Part shown: piece after piece, positions 33,839 to 42,852 of the stretch
Layout: the number at the start of each line of letters is the position of its first letter
Position numbering within the stretch: the first letter of the stretch is position 1
From: Aliivibrio finisterrensis_A
Lineage (GTDB): Bacteria; Pseudomonadota; Gammaproteobacteria; Enterobacterales; Vibrionaceae
NCBI RefSeq assembly: GCF_004167675.1
Contig: NZ_SEZQ01000002.1
DNA: 64,000 nucleotides
Strand: one strand, 5' to 3'
Notes under the pieces: model-generated
The model's database searches: none
What the model was told of the DNA's origin: nothing
What the model saw: the letters and a program-made list of their open reading frames with translations, nothing else
Position numbers and translations under genes: made by a program

Positions 33839-35023
33839 ATGAAAAAAGTCCTCAGTACTGTCGCACTATGCACAATGGCAGCTCTTGGTTCAATTAACGC
33901 TTCTGCTGCAATCGAAGAAGGTCAACTTACTATTTGGGTGACTGGTGATAAGTCTTATGAAGGTATGGCTGAAGTAGGTAAACGATTTGAAGAAGATACC
34001 GGTATTAAGGTAACGGTTGCTTTTCCTGATAAAGCAGAAGAGAAGTTTGCTCAAGTCGCTGCGGCAGGTGATGGCCCAGATATGATTTTCTATGCACATG
34101 ACCGCTTTGGTGGTTTTGCTGAGGCTGGACTGTTAGCAGAAATCAAACCATCTGAAGAGCTGAAATCTGAAATCGTAGATTTTGCTTGGGACGCGGTAGA
34201 GTATAAAGGAAAAACAATTGCATACCCAATCGCGATTGAATCTGTGTCATTAATTTATAATAAAGCAATCATCAAAACGCCACCAAAAAATTGGGAAGAT
34301 ATTCCAGCATTAGATAAAGAACTAATGGCTAAAAACCAAAAAGCGATCATGTGGCCTTTACGTGGTGGTGCTTACTTTACATGGCCTCTACTTGCTGCAG
34401 ATGGTGGATATGCCTTTAAGAAAACGGCTGATGGTTATGATGTTAAGAACGCAGGTGTGAACCAAAAAGGGGTTCAAGATGCGATGGGCTTTATCGAAAA
34501 AATGGTAAAAGATAAAACCATTTCTGCAGATATGGATTACTCAGTTGCCGAATCTGAATTTGTAAAAGGCAATGTTGCAATGATGATTAACGGTCCTTGG
34601 GGCTGGGCAAACATTGAAAAAGCTGGTATCGATTATGGCGTAACAACCTTGCCTAAATTCCACGGTCAAGCATCTAAACCATTTGTTGGAGTTTGGGTTG
34701 GTGGTATTAGTGCTGTTTCTCCAAACAAAGATCTTGCTGTTGAATTTTTTGAAAGCTACTTATTGACAGATGAAGGTTTAAAAAGTCTGAATGATGATAA
34801 GCCACTAGGCGCAGTAGCCTTAAATTCATACCAAGCACAATTAGGTAATGATTCTCGTATCGCAGCGACAATGGACAATGCAATGAATGGTGAAATTATG
34901 CCAAACATTCCACAGTTCACGACGTTCTGGTACAGCATGGAAGAAGCTCTTGGTAATGTGGTTGATGGTCGTCAAATGATCAATGATGCATTAGCAGCAG
35001 CAGAACAACGCATGACTAAGTAA
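33839..35023 (+). CDS. malE: Maltose/maltodextrin-binding protein MalE
   Basis: 394-residue periplasmic substrate-binding protein with a signal peptide (start MKKVLSTVALCTMAALG, cleavage after ASA). Hallmarks of MalE are IEEGQLTIWVTGDKSYEGMAEVGKRFEEDTGIKV, APDMIFYAHDRFGG-like segment (DGPDMIFYAHDRFGGFAEAGLLAEI), MWPLRGGAYFTWPLLAADGGY and INGPWGWANIEKAGIDYGVTTLP. It delivers maltodextrins to MalFGK2. AAGGAAGG precedes the ATG at 33839, and an in-frame open stretch upstream is not part of the protein. About 150 bases separate it from malF, with no clear terminator. Confidence 0.96.
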   Translation: MKKVLSTVALCTMAALGSINASAAIEEGQLTIWVTGDKSYEGMAEVGKRFEEDTGIKVTVAFPDKAEEKFAQVAAAGDGPDMIFYAHDRFGGFAEAGLLAEIKPSEELKSEIVDFAWDAVEYKGKTIAYPIAIESVSLIYNKAIIKTPPKNWEDIPALDKELMAKNQKAIMWPLRGGAYFTWPLLAADGGYAFKKTADGYDVKNAGVNQKGVQDAMGFIEKMVKDKTISADMDYSVAESEFVKGNVAMMINGPWGWANIEKAGIDYGVTTLPKFHGQASKPFVGVWVGGISAVSPNKDLAVEFFESYLLTDEGLKSLNDDKPLGAVALNSYQAQLGNDSRIAATMDNAMNGEIMPNIPQFTTFWYSMEEALGNVVDGRQMINDALAAAEQRMTK

Positions 35024-35173
35024 GTCGAACTATTAAGAGGGAGAGCTGGGGTTTCCATTTCTTCCTCTTTAAATATTATTATCAAATTACCCTCTATATA
35101 CCCATCGTAGTAAGTTTGTTATCGCTATTAATTGACTTACTAGGTTGGTATTTTTTAAAAGGTCTTGGAGCTT

Positions 35174-36718
35174 ATGACAACAGCAGTCGCTTCGCATTCA
35201 AATTATAAATCAGTGGCAAAATGGGGACTTTTATCCGCTATTGCAGCGATAAATGGTTATGTTTGCGTACTTATGTATTCTCGTGGTGAAACTGCATTTG
35301 CAATGTTAACGCTTGTATTAACATCGTTAGCTGTTTATGTGTTTGGTAGTAAAAAAACTTATGCACATCGATATACCTTCCCAGGTATTGCGGGCATGAT
35401 TTTATTCATTATTTTCCCATTGGTTTATACCGTAGGGTTGGCATTTACCAATTACAGTGCAACGAACTAAGTTACCTTAGAGCGTGCTCAAGCAGTTCAT
35501 CTATCAAAGACGTATCAAAGTGGTAAGAGCTATAAGTTTCAATTAATGAATCAAGGTGATGGCTACGCGTTAACGATTAAAGATTCAGGTCAACTGTTAG
35601 CGACAGAGACTTTTCAGATTTCAGAAGCGGTTGAGCGTCATTTAGATCTGAAGCCTGTAGAAACAGTGAAAGGAAAAAAAGCTAAGATCAAAGAGATCAT
35701 TGCTAAGCGTCCAAGCTTAAATTTAATTACCTTGTCTATGCCATCTGGTGAAGAAATTAAGATGAGTGGTTTACGTAAGTTTGCTGCGGTTGGACCACTG
35801 TTTGTATTACAAGATGATGGTGAAACGTTATACAACAAAAAAACAGAAACCTACTTCAAAGCAAACCATGAAACAGGGTTTTATCAAGAAGTAAATGATA
35901 AGAATGTTTTTGTTGGTGATCCTGTCTCTCCTGGTTTTGTTGTTAATGTTGGCGCGGCGAACTTTGAGCGTATCTGGAAAGATGACGGTATTAAAGAACC
36001 ATTTATTAGCATCTTTATTTGGACGGTTATTTTTGCAACTTGCACAGTGGTGTTCACTCTAGCCATTGGTTTGGTTCTTGCTGCGGTAGTGCAATGGGAA
36101 GAGTTAAAAGGCCGTGCAGTTTATCGTTTATTGCTTATTCTTCCTTATGCGGTTCCTGCGTTTATCTCTATTTTGATTTTCCGTGGTCTCTTTAACCAAA
36201 GTTTCGGTGAGATCAATATGTTATTAGAGAGTATGTTTGGGATTCAGCCTAATTGGTTCTCAGACCCGTTCACCGCCAAAACAATGGTATTAATTGTAAA
36301 CACTTGGTTAGGCTTCCCTTACATGATGATCTTATGTATGGGCTTATTAAAATCGATTCCTGAAGATTTATACGAAGCATCAGCGATTGATGGCGCTGGG
36401 CCAATTCAGAATTTTTTCAAAATCACAGTACCAATGATGGTTAAACCATTAACCCCGTTGTTGATTGCTGCATTTGCCTTTAACTTTAATAACTTTGTAA
36501 TGATTGCGTTATTAACTAAAGGTGGGCCAAACATGATTGGAACGACTGAACCTGCCGGTTATACCGACTTACTAGTAAGTTATACGTATCGAATCGCGTT
36601 TGAGGGCAGTGGTGGCCAAGACTTCGGTTTAGCAAGTGCAATTGCAACACTTATTTTCTTATTGGTTGGTGGCTTAGCGTTACTGAACCTACGTTTTACC
36701 AAATTATCAAATAACTAA
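35174..36718 (+). pseudogene. malF: malF, maltose transporter permease, interrupted by an in-frame stop
   Basis: The 515-codon frame (514 residues plus stop, the same as E. coli MalF) is intact except for a TAA at 35468-35470, codon 99. The sequence reads FTNYSATN-stop-VTLERAQAV, where E. coli has FTNYSSTNQLTFERAQEV, so one C-to-T change (CAA to TAA) explains it. Everything after it is well conserved: the periplasmic P2 domain, NTWLGFPYMMILCMGLLK, and the EAA loop LYEASAIDGAGPIQNFFKITVP. The first ATG after the stop (35546) has no good ribosome site and would lack the first membrane helices. The product would be a 98-residue fragment unless the stop is suppressed or is a sequencing error. malE lies upstream and malG downstream, both intact. 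Confidence 0.88.
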
Positions 36719-36798
36719 ACTAATAATAGTTAAGTAGCTATTTATAACGAAAATTGTATTTAGCTACTTGCAGACTAAATAAATAAGGATTCATTGAT

Positions 36799-37689
36799 AT
36801 GGCAATGGTTCAAGGAAAAAACTTAAAGTACCGCGTTTGGGCAACTCATGTAGCAATGTGGGTATTTTTAGCAATGATCATATTCCCACTGCTAATGGTT
36901 ATTACAATTTCATTCCGTGAAGGTAACTTTGCTACAGGTAGCATTATTCCTGAAAACCCTTCATTAGAGCACTGGAAATTGGCTCTGGGGATTGCAGTAG
37001 AGCACGCAGATGGCTCAACGACACAACCTCCATTCCCTGTTCTTACTTGGTTGTGGAATTCTGTAAAAATAGCAGCCATCAGCTCTATACTGATTGTTGC
37101 ATTATCGACAACAAGTGCTTATGCGTTCGCAAGGTTACGCTTTAAAGGAAAAGAAACTATCCTTAAAGGTATGATGATTTTCCAAATGTTCCCAGCAGTT
37201 TTAGCGCTTGTGGCACTGTATGCTCTGTTTGATAAGTTAGGCCAATACATTCCATTCTTAGGCTTGAATACACATGGTGGTTTGATATTCGCTTATTTAG
37301 GAGGGATAGCCTTACACGTTTGGACGATTAAAGGCTATTTTGAAACCATTGATAATTCATTAGAAGAAGCGGCAGCATTAGATGGCGCAACACCATGGCA
37401 GGCATTCCGTTTAGTATTGTTACCATTATCGGTGCCAATTCTTGCAGTTGTGTTTATTTTGTCTTTTATTGGGGTAATTACTGAGGTTCCGGTAGCATCT
37501 TTACTACTTTCTGATGTAAACTCGTACACATTAGCAGTTGGTATGCAACAATATTTATACCCTCAGAACTACTTATGGGGTGATTTTGCGGCCGCTGCCG
37601 TATTATCAGCATTACCTATTACATTGGTTTTCTTACTTGCTCAGAAATTCCTTGTGGGTGGTTTGACAGCCGGTGGTGTAAAAGGATAA
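36799..37689 (+). CDS. malG: Maltose transporter permease MalG
   Basis: 296-residue inner-membrane subunit of MalFGK2, equal in length to E. coli MalG. Six membrane helices, the first in VAMWVFLAMIIFPLLMVITISFR. The conserved ABC permease EAA loop is NSLEEAAALDGATPWQAFRLVLLPLSVPIL, which contacts MalK, and the C-terminus ends QKFLVGGLTAGGVKG as in the E. coli protein. AAGGA precedes the ATG. The 80-base gap after malF contains no clear terminator, so malE-malF-malG is one operon. Because malF carries a stop, translation and mRNA stability of malG might suffer from polarity. Confidence 0.95.
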   Translation: MAMVQGKNLKYRVWATHVAMWVFLAMIIFPLLMVITISFREGNFATGSIIPENPSLEHWKLALGIAVEHADGSTTQPPFPVLTWLWNSVKIAAISSILIVALSTTSAYAFARLRFKGKETILKGMMIFQMFPAVLALVALYALFDKLGQYIPFLGLNTHGGLIFAYLGGIALHVWTIKGYFETIDNSLEEAAALDGATPWQAFRLVLLPLSVPILAVVFILSFIGVITEVPVASLLLSDVNSYTLAVGMQQYLYPQNYLWGDFAAAAVLSALPITLVFLLAQKFLVGGLTAGGVKG

Positions 37690-37846
37690 CGATAATTATA
37701 CGGACCCGACACATTTTGGGCAGGGTTCATTTGCGTAAAGAGCTTTATGATGGTTTGGTCGCCGATCGGTAAAGTGTTCAACGCAGTGTTGGCATTACGC
37801 ATAGCTGGGTAAGTGTTGCAGGATGCGACATTACTTCTTGTAATCA
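37690..37846 (+). ncRNA. malG 3' region with higher GC; possible 3'UTR-derived RNA or tiny ORF
   Basis: This 157-base stretch between the malG stop and a strong terminator is clearly richer in G and C than neighbouring intergenic DNA. It holds a 21-codon frame (37747-37812; starts MMVWSPIGKVFN) with only a weak ribosome site. It could be a stable 3'UTR-derived small RNA sharing the malG terminator, a tiny peptide gene, or a gene remnant. I recognise none of these specifically. Confidence 0.3.
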
Positions 37847-37878
37847 GAGCCTGAGTATTATCACTCAGGCTTTTTTCT
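37847..37878 (+). terminator. Intrinsic terminator of the malEFG transcript
   Basis: Perfect 9-bp stem AGCCTGAGT / ACTCAGGCT with a 6-base loop followed by TTTTTT. Confidence 0.88.
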
Positions 37879-38122
37879 GTTTGTTATTTACTCTATTGAT
37901 ATAAATTTCCGATTAGTTTCTTCCGTGTACTTTTTTGAATTGAGATTGAGGGCAGATAACAGCCTATATTTGCTAATGTTGATCTAGAATAAAGAATTGA
38001 CAAATAAAATATGAATAAACAAAAACAAAAGTTGAATAATTAAAAAAAAGTTGAATAATAGAAGGGTAACAAAAGGCACAGATCTATGTGCAACCTACAG
38101 ATGTATAATAAAGAGAATAATG

Positions 38123-39316
38123 ATGAACAACGAATACGTATTAGTTATCAATTCAGGCAGCTCTTCACTAAAGTTTGCTGTTATCGATTCTGCTTCTGGT
38201 GATGCAGTATTAAGTGGCCTTGGTGAGTGTTTTGGTCTGGAAGATGCTCGTATGAGCTGGAAGTATCAAGGACAGAAAACTGAAATCGCCATTGAAGGCG
38301 AAGAGAACCACCATAAAATTGCAATTGGCAAATTAGTAGGGCTAACTGAAGAGTTAGGCTTTACTGATGGTATTGTTGCAATTGGTCATCGTATCGTTCA
38401 CGGTGGTGAAAAATTCACACAAACAGTTCGCATTTCTGAAGAAGTAACTCAAGAGATTGAAAGCCTATCAGATCTTGCTCCATTACATAACCCAGCAGGT
38501 GCTATTGGTATTCGTGCTGCTGTTGAAGCCTTCCCTTCTCTTCCTCAATTTGCGGTATTTGACACAGCGTTCCACCAAACTATGCCAAAGCGTGCATACA
38601 CAGGTGCTATTGCTAAAGAGTTATATACTGATTTTGGTGTTCGTCGCTACGGTTTCCACGGTACAAGCCACTATTTCGTAAGCCGTGAAGCTGCGAAAAT
38701 GATTAACAAGCCAATCGAAGAATCGAGCTTTATCTCTGTTCACCTAGGTAATGGTGCATCAGTTTGTGCAATTAAAGACGGTAACAGTGTTGATACGTCA
38801 ATGGGCTTTACACCGCTTTCTGGCTTAATGATGGGTACACGTTGTGGTGACTTAGATCCAGGCATCATTGAGTACCTACTTAAGAAAGGTTGGTCACAAG
38901 AGCAAGTATTTAACTCTCTAAACAAAGAGTCTGGTTTCCTAGGTGTGTCCGGCTTAACAAGTGATGCTCGCGGTATCCTTGAAGCAATGGAAGAGGGACA
39001 CGAAGGTGCGACATTAGCATTCCAAGTGTTTACATACCGTGTTGCTAAGTACGTGGCTTCTTACCTAGCTGCATTAGATTCTTTAGATGGCATCATCTTC
39101 ACTGGTGGTATCGGTGAGAATTCATTACCAATCCGTCGTGAAATCTTAAACAACCTTAAAATTCTAGGGTTTGTTGAAGATGTTGCTGGTAACGAAGGTG
39201 CACGTTTTGGCGCTGATGGCATTATCGCTAAATCAGAAATGCTGAACGCCGTTGCTATGGTTATCCCAACTAATGAAGAATTTGTGATAGCTCAACAATC
39301 TGTTGAATTGCTGTAA
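38123..39316 (+). CDS. ackA: Acetate kinase AckA
   Basis: 397-residue ASKHA-fold kinase that interconverts acetate and acetyl phosphate using ATP. Motifs: N-terminal phosphate loop VLVINSGSSSLKFAV, GHRIVHGGEKF with the substrate-binding Arg, catalytic FDTAFHQTMP, RYGFHGTSH, HLGNGASVCAIKDGNSVDTSMGFTPLSGLMMGTRCGDLDPG, and FTGGIGENS. The second ATG of ATGATG (38123) is 7 bases from AAGAG and starts the family's normal N-terminus; the open frame to 38051 is not coding. No pta gene is adjacent, so this is probably the second, orphan acetate kinase (AckA2) that vibrios carry. A terminator follows. Confidence 0.94.
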   Translation: MNNEYVLVINSGSSSLKFAVIDSASGDAVLSGLGECFGLEDARMSWKYQGQKTEIAIEGEENHHKIAIGKLVGLTEELGFTDGIVAIGHRIVHGGEKFTQTVRISEEVTQEIESLSDLAPLHNPAGAIGIRAAVEAFPSLPQFAVFDTAFHQTMPKRAYTGAIAKELYTDFGVRRYGFHGTSHYFVSREAAKMINKPIEESSFISVHLGNGASVCAIKDGNSVDTSMGFTPLSGLMMGTRCGDLDPGIIEYLLKKGWSQEQVFNSLNKESGFLGVSGLTSDARGILEAMEEGHEGATLAFQVFTYRVAKYVASYLAALDSLDGIIFTGGIGENSLPIRREILNNLKILGFVEDVAGNEGARFGADGIIAKSEMLNAVAMVIPTNEEFVIAQQSVELL

Positions 39317-39337
39317 ATTATAATAAAAACATAGATT

Positions 39338-39368
39338 TAAAAGCGAGCTATGATGGCTCGCTTTTTTG
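39338..39368 (+). terminator. Intrinsic terminator after ackA
   Basis: Stem AAAAGCGAGC / GCTCGCTTTT with a 7-base loop and a T-run. Confidence 0.86.
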
Positions 39369-39572
39369 TTTCTGGGGTTTGTGATTGCATATAGATACTA
39401 AAGACAATGTAAATTGTCAAAAGAAAAAGATTAAATAAAAGCGATAACCTCATGATATAACAAAAAATTATCAAAATAATAAATATTGATAATTTCATAT
39501 TATCCAATGCTTTTACTATTATTACCTCATCGAAACGAACAACGAATTATAAAACTGAATTTGAGGTAAATT

Positions 39573-40058
39573 ATGAAAATGAATCACGTTGGTATCATGG
39601 TTGGCGATATGGACAAAGCGGTTGAGTTTTACACAAAAGCGCTTGGTCTTGAAGTGGTAATGGGTAACACAAAAGTTGAAGAAGAGCGTGAAACCGCAAT
39701 TGGCAGAATGTGTATTGCTGTATTTGGTGAAGGCTTTAAAGGTTTCAATATTGCACACTTATTAACAAAAGACGGCATTGGTTTTGAGTTATTTGAAATG
39801 AAAGAGCGTCAAGAACATCACGAAGTTGATTTCTCTCGAATCGGTATCTTCCATTTCTGCCTTCAAACAGATGACTTCCACGGAGTGATTGCCCGTACAG
39901 AAGAGTTTGGCGGTAAAGTACGAATGGATATTATGCGTTACCACCCAGAAGATGATCACAACACATCACAAATGGTGTATTTAGAAGACCCATTTGGCAA
40001 CTTATTTGAACTTTATTCTCATACGTATAAAGAAACTTACTCTGCTGAGTACGAGTAA
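39573..40058 (+). CDS. VOC-family (glyoxalase-like) metalloprotein
   Basis: 161 residues with two beta-alpha-beta-beta-beta modules of the vicinal-oxygen-chelate fold. A likely metal-binding His is in NHVGIMVGDMDKAVEFYTKALGLEVV, another in IFHFCLQTDDFHGV, and the final Glu in DPFGNLFELYSHTY. The family includes lactoylglutathione lyase, methylmalonyl-CoA epimerase, extradiol dioxygenases and antibiotic-binding proteins, and I cannot pick one with confidence. Monocistronic: its own terminator lies 14 bases after the stop, and ackA upstream has its own terminator. The GAGGTAA ribosome site is good. Confidence 0.82.
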   Translation: MKMNHVGIMVGDMDKAVEFYTKALGLEVVMGNTKVEEERETAIGRMCIAVFGEGFKGFNIAHLLTKDGIGFELFEMKERQEHHEVDFSRIGIFHFCLQTDDFHGVIARTEEFGGKVRMDIMRYHPEDDHNTSQMVYLEDPFGNLFELYSHTYKETYSAEYE

Positions 40059-40071
40059 AACTTAGATGATT

Positions 40072-40102
40072 AAGGCTTAGACTTCGGTTTAGGCCTTTTT
40101 TA
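40072..40102 (+). terminator. Intrinsic terminator with UUCG tetraloop
   Basis: AAGGCTTAGAC-TTCG-GTTTAGGCCTT forms an 11-bp stem with two G-U pairs, closed by the very stable C(UUCG)G loop and followed by T6. Confidence 0.82.
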
Positions 40103-40282
40103 TGTATTTTTATTAGGAGTATTTGTTGCAATAAAAGCTCAGATAAAAGAGTAGTTGATCGCATTGCAAAGATTTTAGTGGTTAATTGACATACAATCTA
40201 GATTGGTCATCTTATTCTATTTCCATAACCTATAATAATGACAACTGTTTTATATCTTTTATTTACTGGCTAGGGATGAGTC

Positions 40283-40687
40283 ATGTACCAACCGAGAACA
40301 ATAGAAAGTGATGTGCATTGGATAGATATTGATGGAATTAAAATTTATACAATATCAGCTATAAATAAACCAATTAATATCTCAATGTTTAATAAACGAC
40401 TTGCTACAGTTAAGTCTCAATTAGATATTAACTGGCCAGAAACAGCCGCTTTTGCAATTTATCATGATGGAGAGAACTACAAGTATTTAGTTCTAGTATG
40501 GTGGGGAAATGACAATGAGTTATTCACTTCTGTCTCAGTAAAAATTAAACATGAATGGGTTATTGACCCTAAACAATATTCATTTTGTTTATACGATATG
40601 GAAGTGATGTGGAGAGAGCGAAATATCTACATAGAAACCATGGATTGTGAAGTTCCCTCATTAATTGGTTATCGTGTGAGTCGTTAA
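40283..40687 (+). CDS. Uncharacterised protein, 134 residues
   Basis: I do not recognise this protein. It has no signal peptide or membrane helix, is rich in aromatic residues (seven Trp, many Tyr) and is mostly predicted beta: DVHWIDIDGIKIYTI, then TAAFAIYHDGENYKYLVLVWWGNDNELFTSVSVK, then YDMEVMWRERNIYIETMDC. The tryptophan-rich core suggests a small ligand-binding or barrel domain, but this is only an impression. It stands alone between the VOC gene and a convergent MFS gene. The ribosome site is weak (GGGATGAG). A real gene is likely from its length and codon use. Confidence 0.6.
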   Translation: MYQPRTIESDVHWIDIDGIKIYTISAINKPINISMFNKRLATVKSQLDINWPETAAFAIYHDGENYKYLVLVWWGNDNELFTSVSVKIKHEWVIDPKQYSFCLYDMEVMWRERNIYIETMDCEVPSLIGYRVSR

Positions 40688-40753
40688 TAAGATATTAAAT
40701 CTATTCACTAAATTAGATATGCTCGCTCATTTAATGTAAGAGCGAGCATGTTA

Positions 40754-41872
40754 TTATTTTTTAAAAGCCACAAACAGAGATGAGATAACTCCACAAATCA
40801 GTAAAACAATGCCAAGGTGTTGAATCGAACCTGCCAAGCTAAGCCCTGCACCTATCATTAAGTAATACATAAGTCCAAACAGAGCTCCAGCACTGCCTGT
40901 TTGTTGTTTATAGTCAATTAACGCCACGCTAAGAATATTTGGAATGGCGATACCAAAAGACATAACAACTAAGATCATAGGCAGTAAAAACCAGACTGAA
41001 TCGATTAAATAAGTCACTAGTATTCCACCTAAAGTCAATAAAAGAGCTGATAGTTGCAATAAACGCAGTAATGAAACTTGTTTAGAAATAAGATACTTAT
41101 TTAAATAACTCCCTATAAATGTACCTAGACCTAACACGATCCCGCTATAACCAAACTCTTGCGAGGACAGTCCTAACTGCTCGAATTTAAAAGCTCCCAA
41201 TTGGTAATATGAAAACAAAGCAATATTAAATAAAGCGACAAGGCAACCAGAGCGCCAGATATTGATATCTCTTAGCATTTTGAGTCCGAGTTGTTTTAAT
41301 TCTAGAGGTTGCTTTGTTTTCTGAGTTTCAGATAAAGCTGCAAGATTATATGCAACTAGTACTATAGCCATAATAAATAAAGCGATAAATACATAATGGT
41401 AACCACCGAATTGAGTAAGTTGACCACCGAGTAGCATCCCTAAAACGGGACTAATAGAAATCCCCATTCCCATCAAACTGAATACTTTACTGAGCTCTTT
41501 GGTATCAAATGCATCACGTAGCATGGTTTGTGTGATCACTGAACCGACTGCTATACCAAACGCACTTACAGCACGTGCGATCATCAGATAAATGAAACTA
41601 TCTGTTAGCACCGCAGATAAGGCGGCTAAGCTGTATATGACTAATCCGAGTAGCATGGTGGGTCTGCGACCTAATTTATCCGCTAATATTCCCCATACCA
41701 CGACACCCAAAGCAAAAGCTGAAAAGTAAATTGAAATGGTTTGCGAGGCTTGTGAATAAGTTACAGCAAATGAATCTGCTATTGAGCCAAGTGCTGGGCT
41801 GTAAATGGTTTCAACGATTTGAGGAAACATCAAAAGAAGTACCATAAGCCAGAGTGAAGGTTTTGTGTTCAT
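40754..41872 (-). CDS. MFS transporter, Bcr/CflA-like drug exporter
   Basis: 372-residue major-facilitator protein with about twelve helices. The loop 2-3 signature is GILADKLGRRPTMLLGLVIYS, and helix 4-5 shows RAVSAFGIAVGSVITQTMLRDAF, typical of the Bcr/CflA drug:proton antiporter subgroup. Somewhat shorter than usual (about 400). It is divergent from an AraC-type regulator with 98 bases between them, so that regulator very likely controls it. Substrate unknown. No neighbour suggests a biosynthetic product. Confidence 0.88.
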   Translation of the reverse strand: MNTKPSLWLMVLLLMFPQIVETIYSPALGSIADSFAVTYSQASQTISIYFSAFALGVVVWGILADKLGRRPTMLLGLVIYSLAALSAVLTDSFIYLMIARAVSAFGIAVGSVITQTMLRDAFDTKELSKVFSLMGMGISISPVLGMLLGGQLTQFGGYHYVFIALFIMAIVLVAYNLAALSETQKTKQPLELKQLGLKMLRDINIWRSGCLVALFNIALFSYYQLGAFKFEQLGLSSQEFGYSGIVLGLGTFIGSYLNKYLISKQVSLLRLLQLSALLLTLGGILVTYLIDSVWFLLPMILVVMSFGIAIPNILSVALIDYKQQTGSAGALFGLMYYLMIGAGLSLAGSIQHLGIVLLICGVISSLFVAFKK

Positions 41873-41970
41873 TGTGTATCTCGTGTGAATTAACTTGGCA
41901 AACAGTATATTTCTAATTACGATTGTTCTATTAATAACATTAAAACCAAAAGCAATAAGATTCGGACATT

Positions 41971-42753
41971 ATGGCTATTATTTCAGATGAAACTAAATTT
42001 GATGCAGATAAATTGCTCGCAGATGTGATTGGTATTGCTGCTGATGTTGGTCGTCATGATTCAGGTATGCATTATCATCAGAAAGGGCAATTACTGTATG
42101 CACCTGAAGGCTGTATGAGTTTTGCTTTATCTCATTCAATATGTGTTTTGCCACCCACAAAAGCCGTTTGGATACCAGCGAATACACCTCACCGAGCTTT
42201 TATGACAAATGTTGTAGCGTACCGATCGTTGTATTTTGATTGTGATAAGTTCCCATGCCCTGAAGACATTGTGATGATCGAGGTGGACGAATTACTTAGA
42301 GCGTTAATTAATAAGATGGCAATGTGGCCATGGAATAAACCCAAATCAGAAACGTTATACACAACAGCACTCTTTTGGGAATCTTTTTATGAAGCACATC
42401 AACAACCGTTTAGCTTACCTTTGCCTACAGAAAAACGTTTAATCACATTTAGTGAGCAGGTACAGAAACCGGATTTTCTCGCTCCAGATCTGCAAACATT
42501 GTCTAAAAAGATAGGAGTAAGCAGTAAAACGATTACTCGATTATTTAAAAAAGAAACTGGAATGTCATATCAGGAATGGAAGCAACAATGGCGAGTGTTA
42601 AAATCAATCGAGTTATTATGTGAGAATACGCAAGTAAGTGATGTTGCATTTCAGTTGGATTTTTCATCTGACAGTGCTTTTATTTCTTTCTTTAAAAAGC
42701 AAGTAGGGCAGACTCCTTTAGCGTTTATTAAGCAGAAACAGAATAAAAAGTGA
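41971..42753 (+). CDS. AraC-family regulator with N-terminal cupin sensor
   Basis: 260 residues: an N-terminal cupin-type domain (GMHYHQKGQLLYAPEGCMSFAL..PPTKAVWIPANTPHRAF, with metal-type His residues) and a C-terminal AraC double helix-turn-helix (about 165-255; LQTLSKKIGVSSKTITRLFKKETGMSYQEWKQQWR and VSDVAFQLDFSSDSAFISFFKKQVGQTP). This arrangement resembles NimR (YeaM), which controls a divergent MFS exporter in E. coli. The gene is likewise divergent from an MFS exporter gene, so local control is likely. A terminator-like hairpin follows at 42795. Confidence 0.88.
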   Translation: MAIISDETKFDADKLLADVIGIAADVGRHDSGMHYHQKGQLLYAPEGCMSFALSHSICVLPPTKAVWIPANTPHRAFMTNVVAYRSLYFDCDKFPCPEDIVMIEVDELLRALINKMAMWPWNKPKSETLYTTALFWESFYEAHQQPFSLPLPTEKRLITFSEQVQKPDFLAPDLQTLSKKIGVSSKTITRLFKKETGMSYQEWKQQWRVLKSIELLCENTQVSDVAFQLDFSSDSAFISFFKKQVGQTPLAFIKQKQNKK

Positions 42754-42794
42754 TGGAAATCACAAATGCTGCTATACTCCCCCTAAATTTGAAA

Positions 42795-42821
42795 AGCTGG
42801 ACATATGGGCCAGTTTTTTTA
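42795..42821 (+). terminator. Terminator after araC-type gene, upstream of ybiT
   Basis: Hairpin CTGG..CCAG (AGCTGGACATATGGGCCAGT) followed by T7. It lies 32 bases before ybiT, so it could also act as an attenuator in the ybiT leader. Confidence 0.6.
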
Positions 42822-42852
42822 TGTCTATTTGAATAACTAATTGGAATGTACT

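Noticed and set aside
35546..36718. Treating the second malF frame as a separate, complete gene
   Set aside because: It begins in the middle of the periplasmic domain, lacks the first helices and has no ribosome site; the same frame continues upstream across a single stop.
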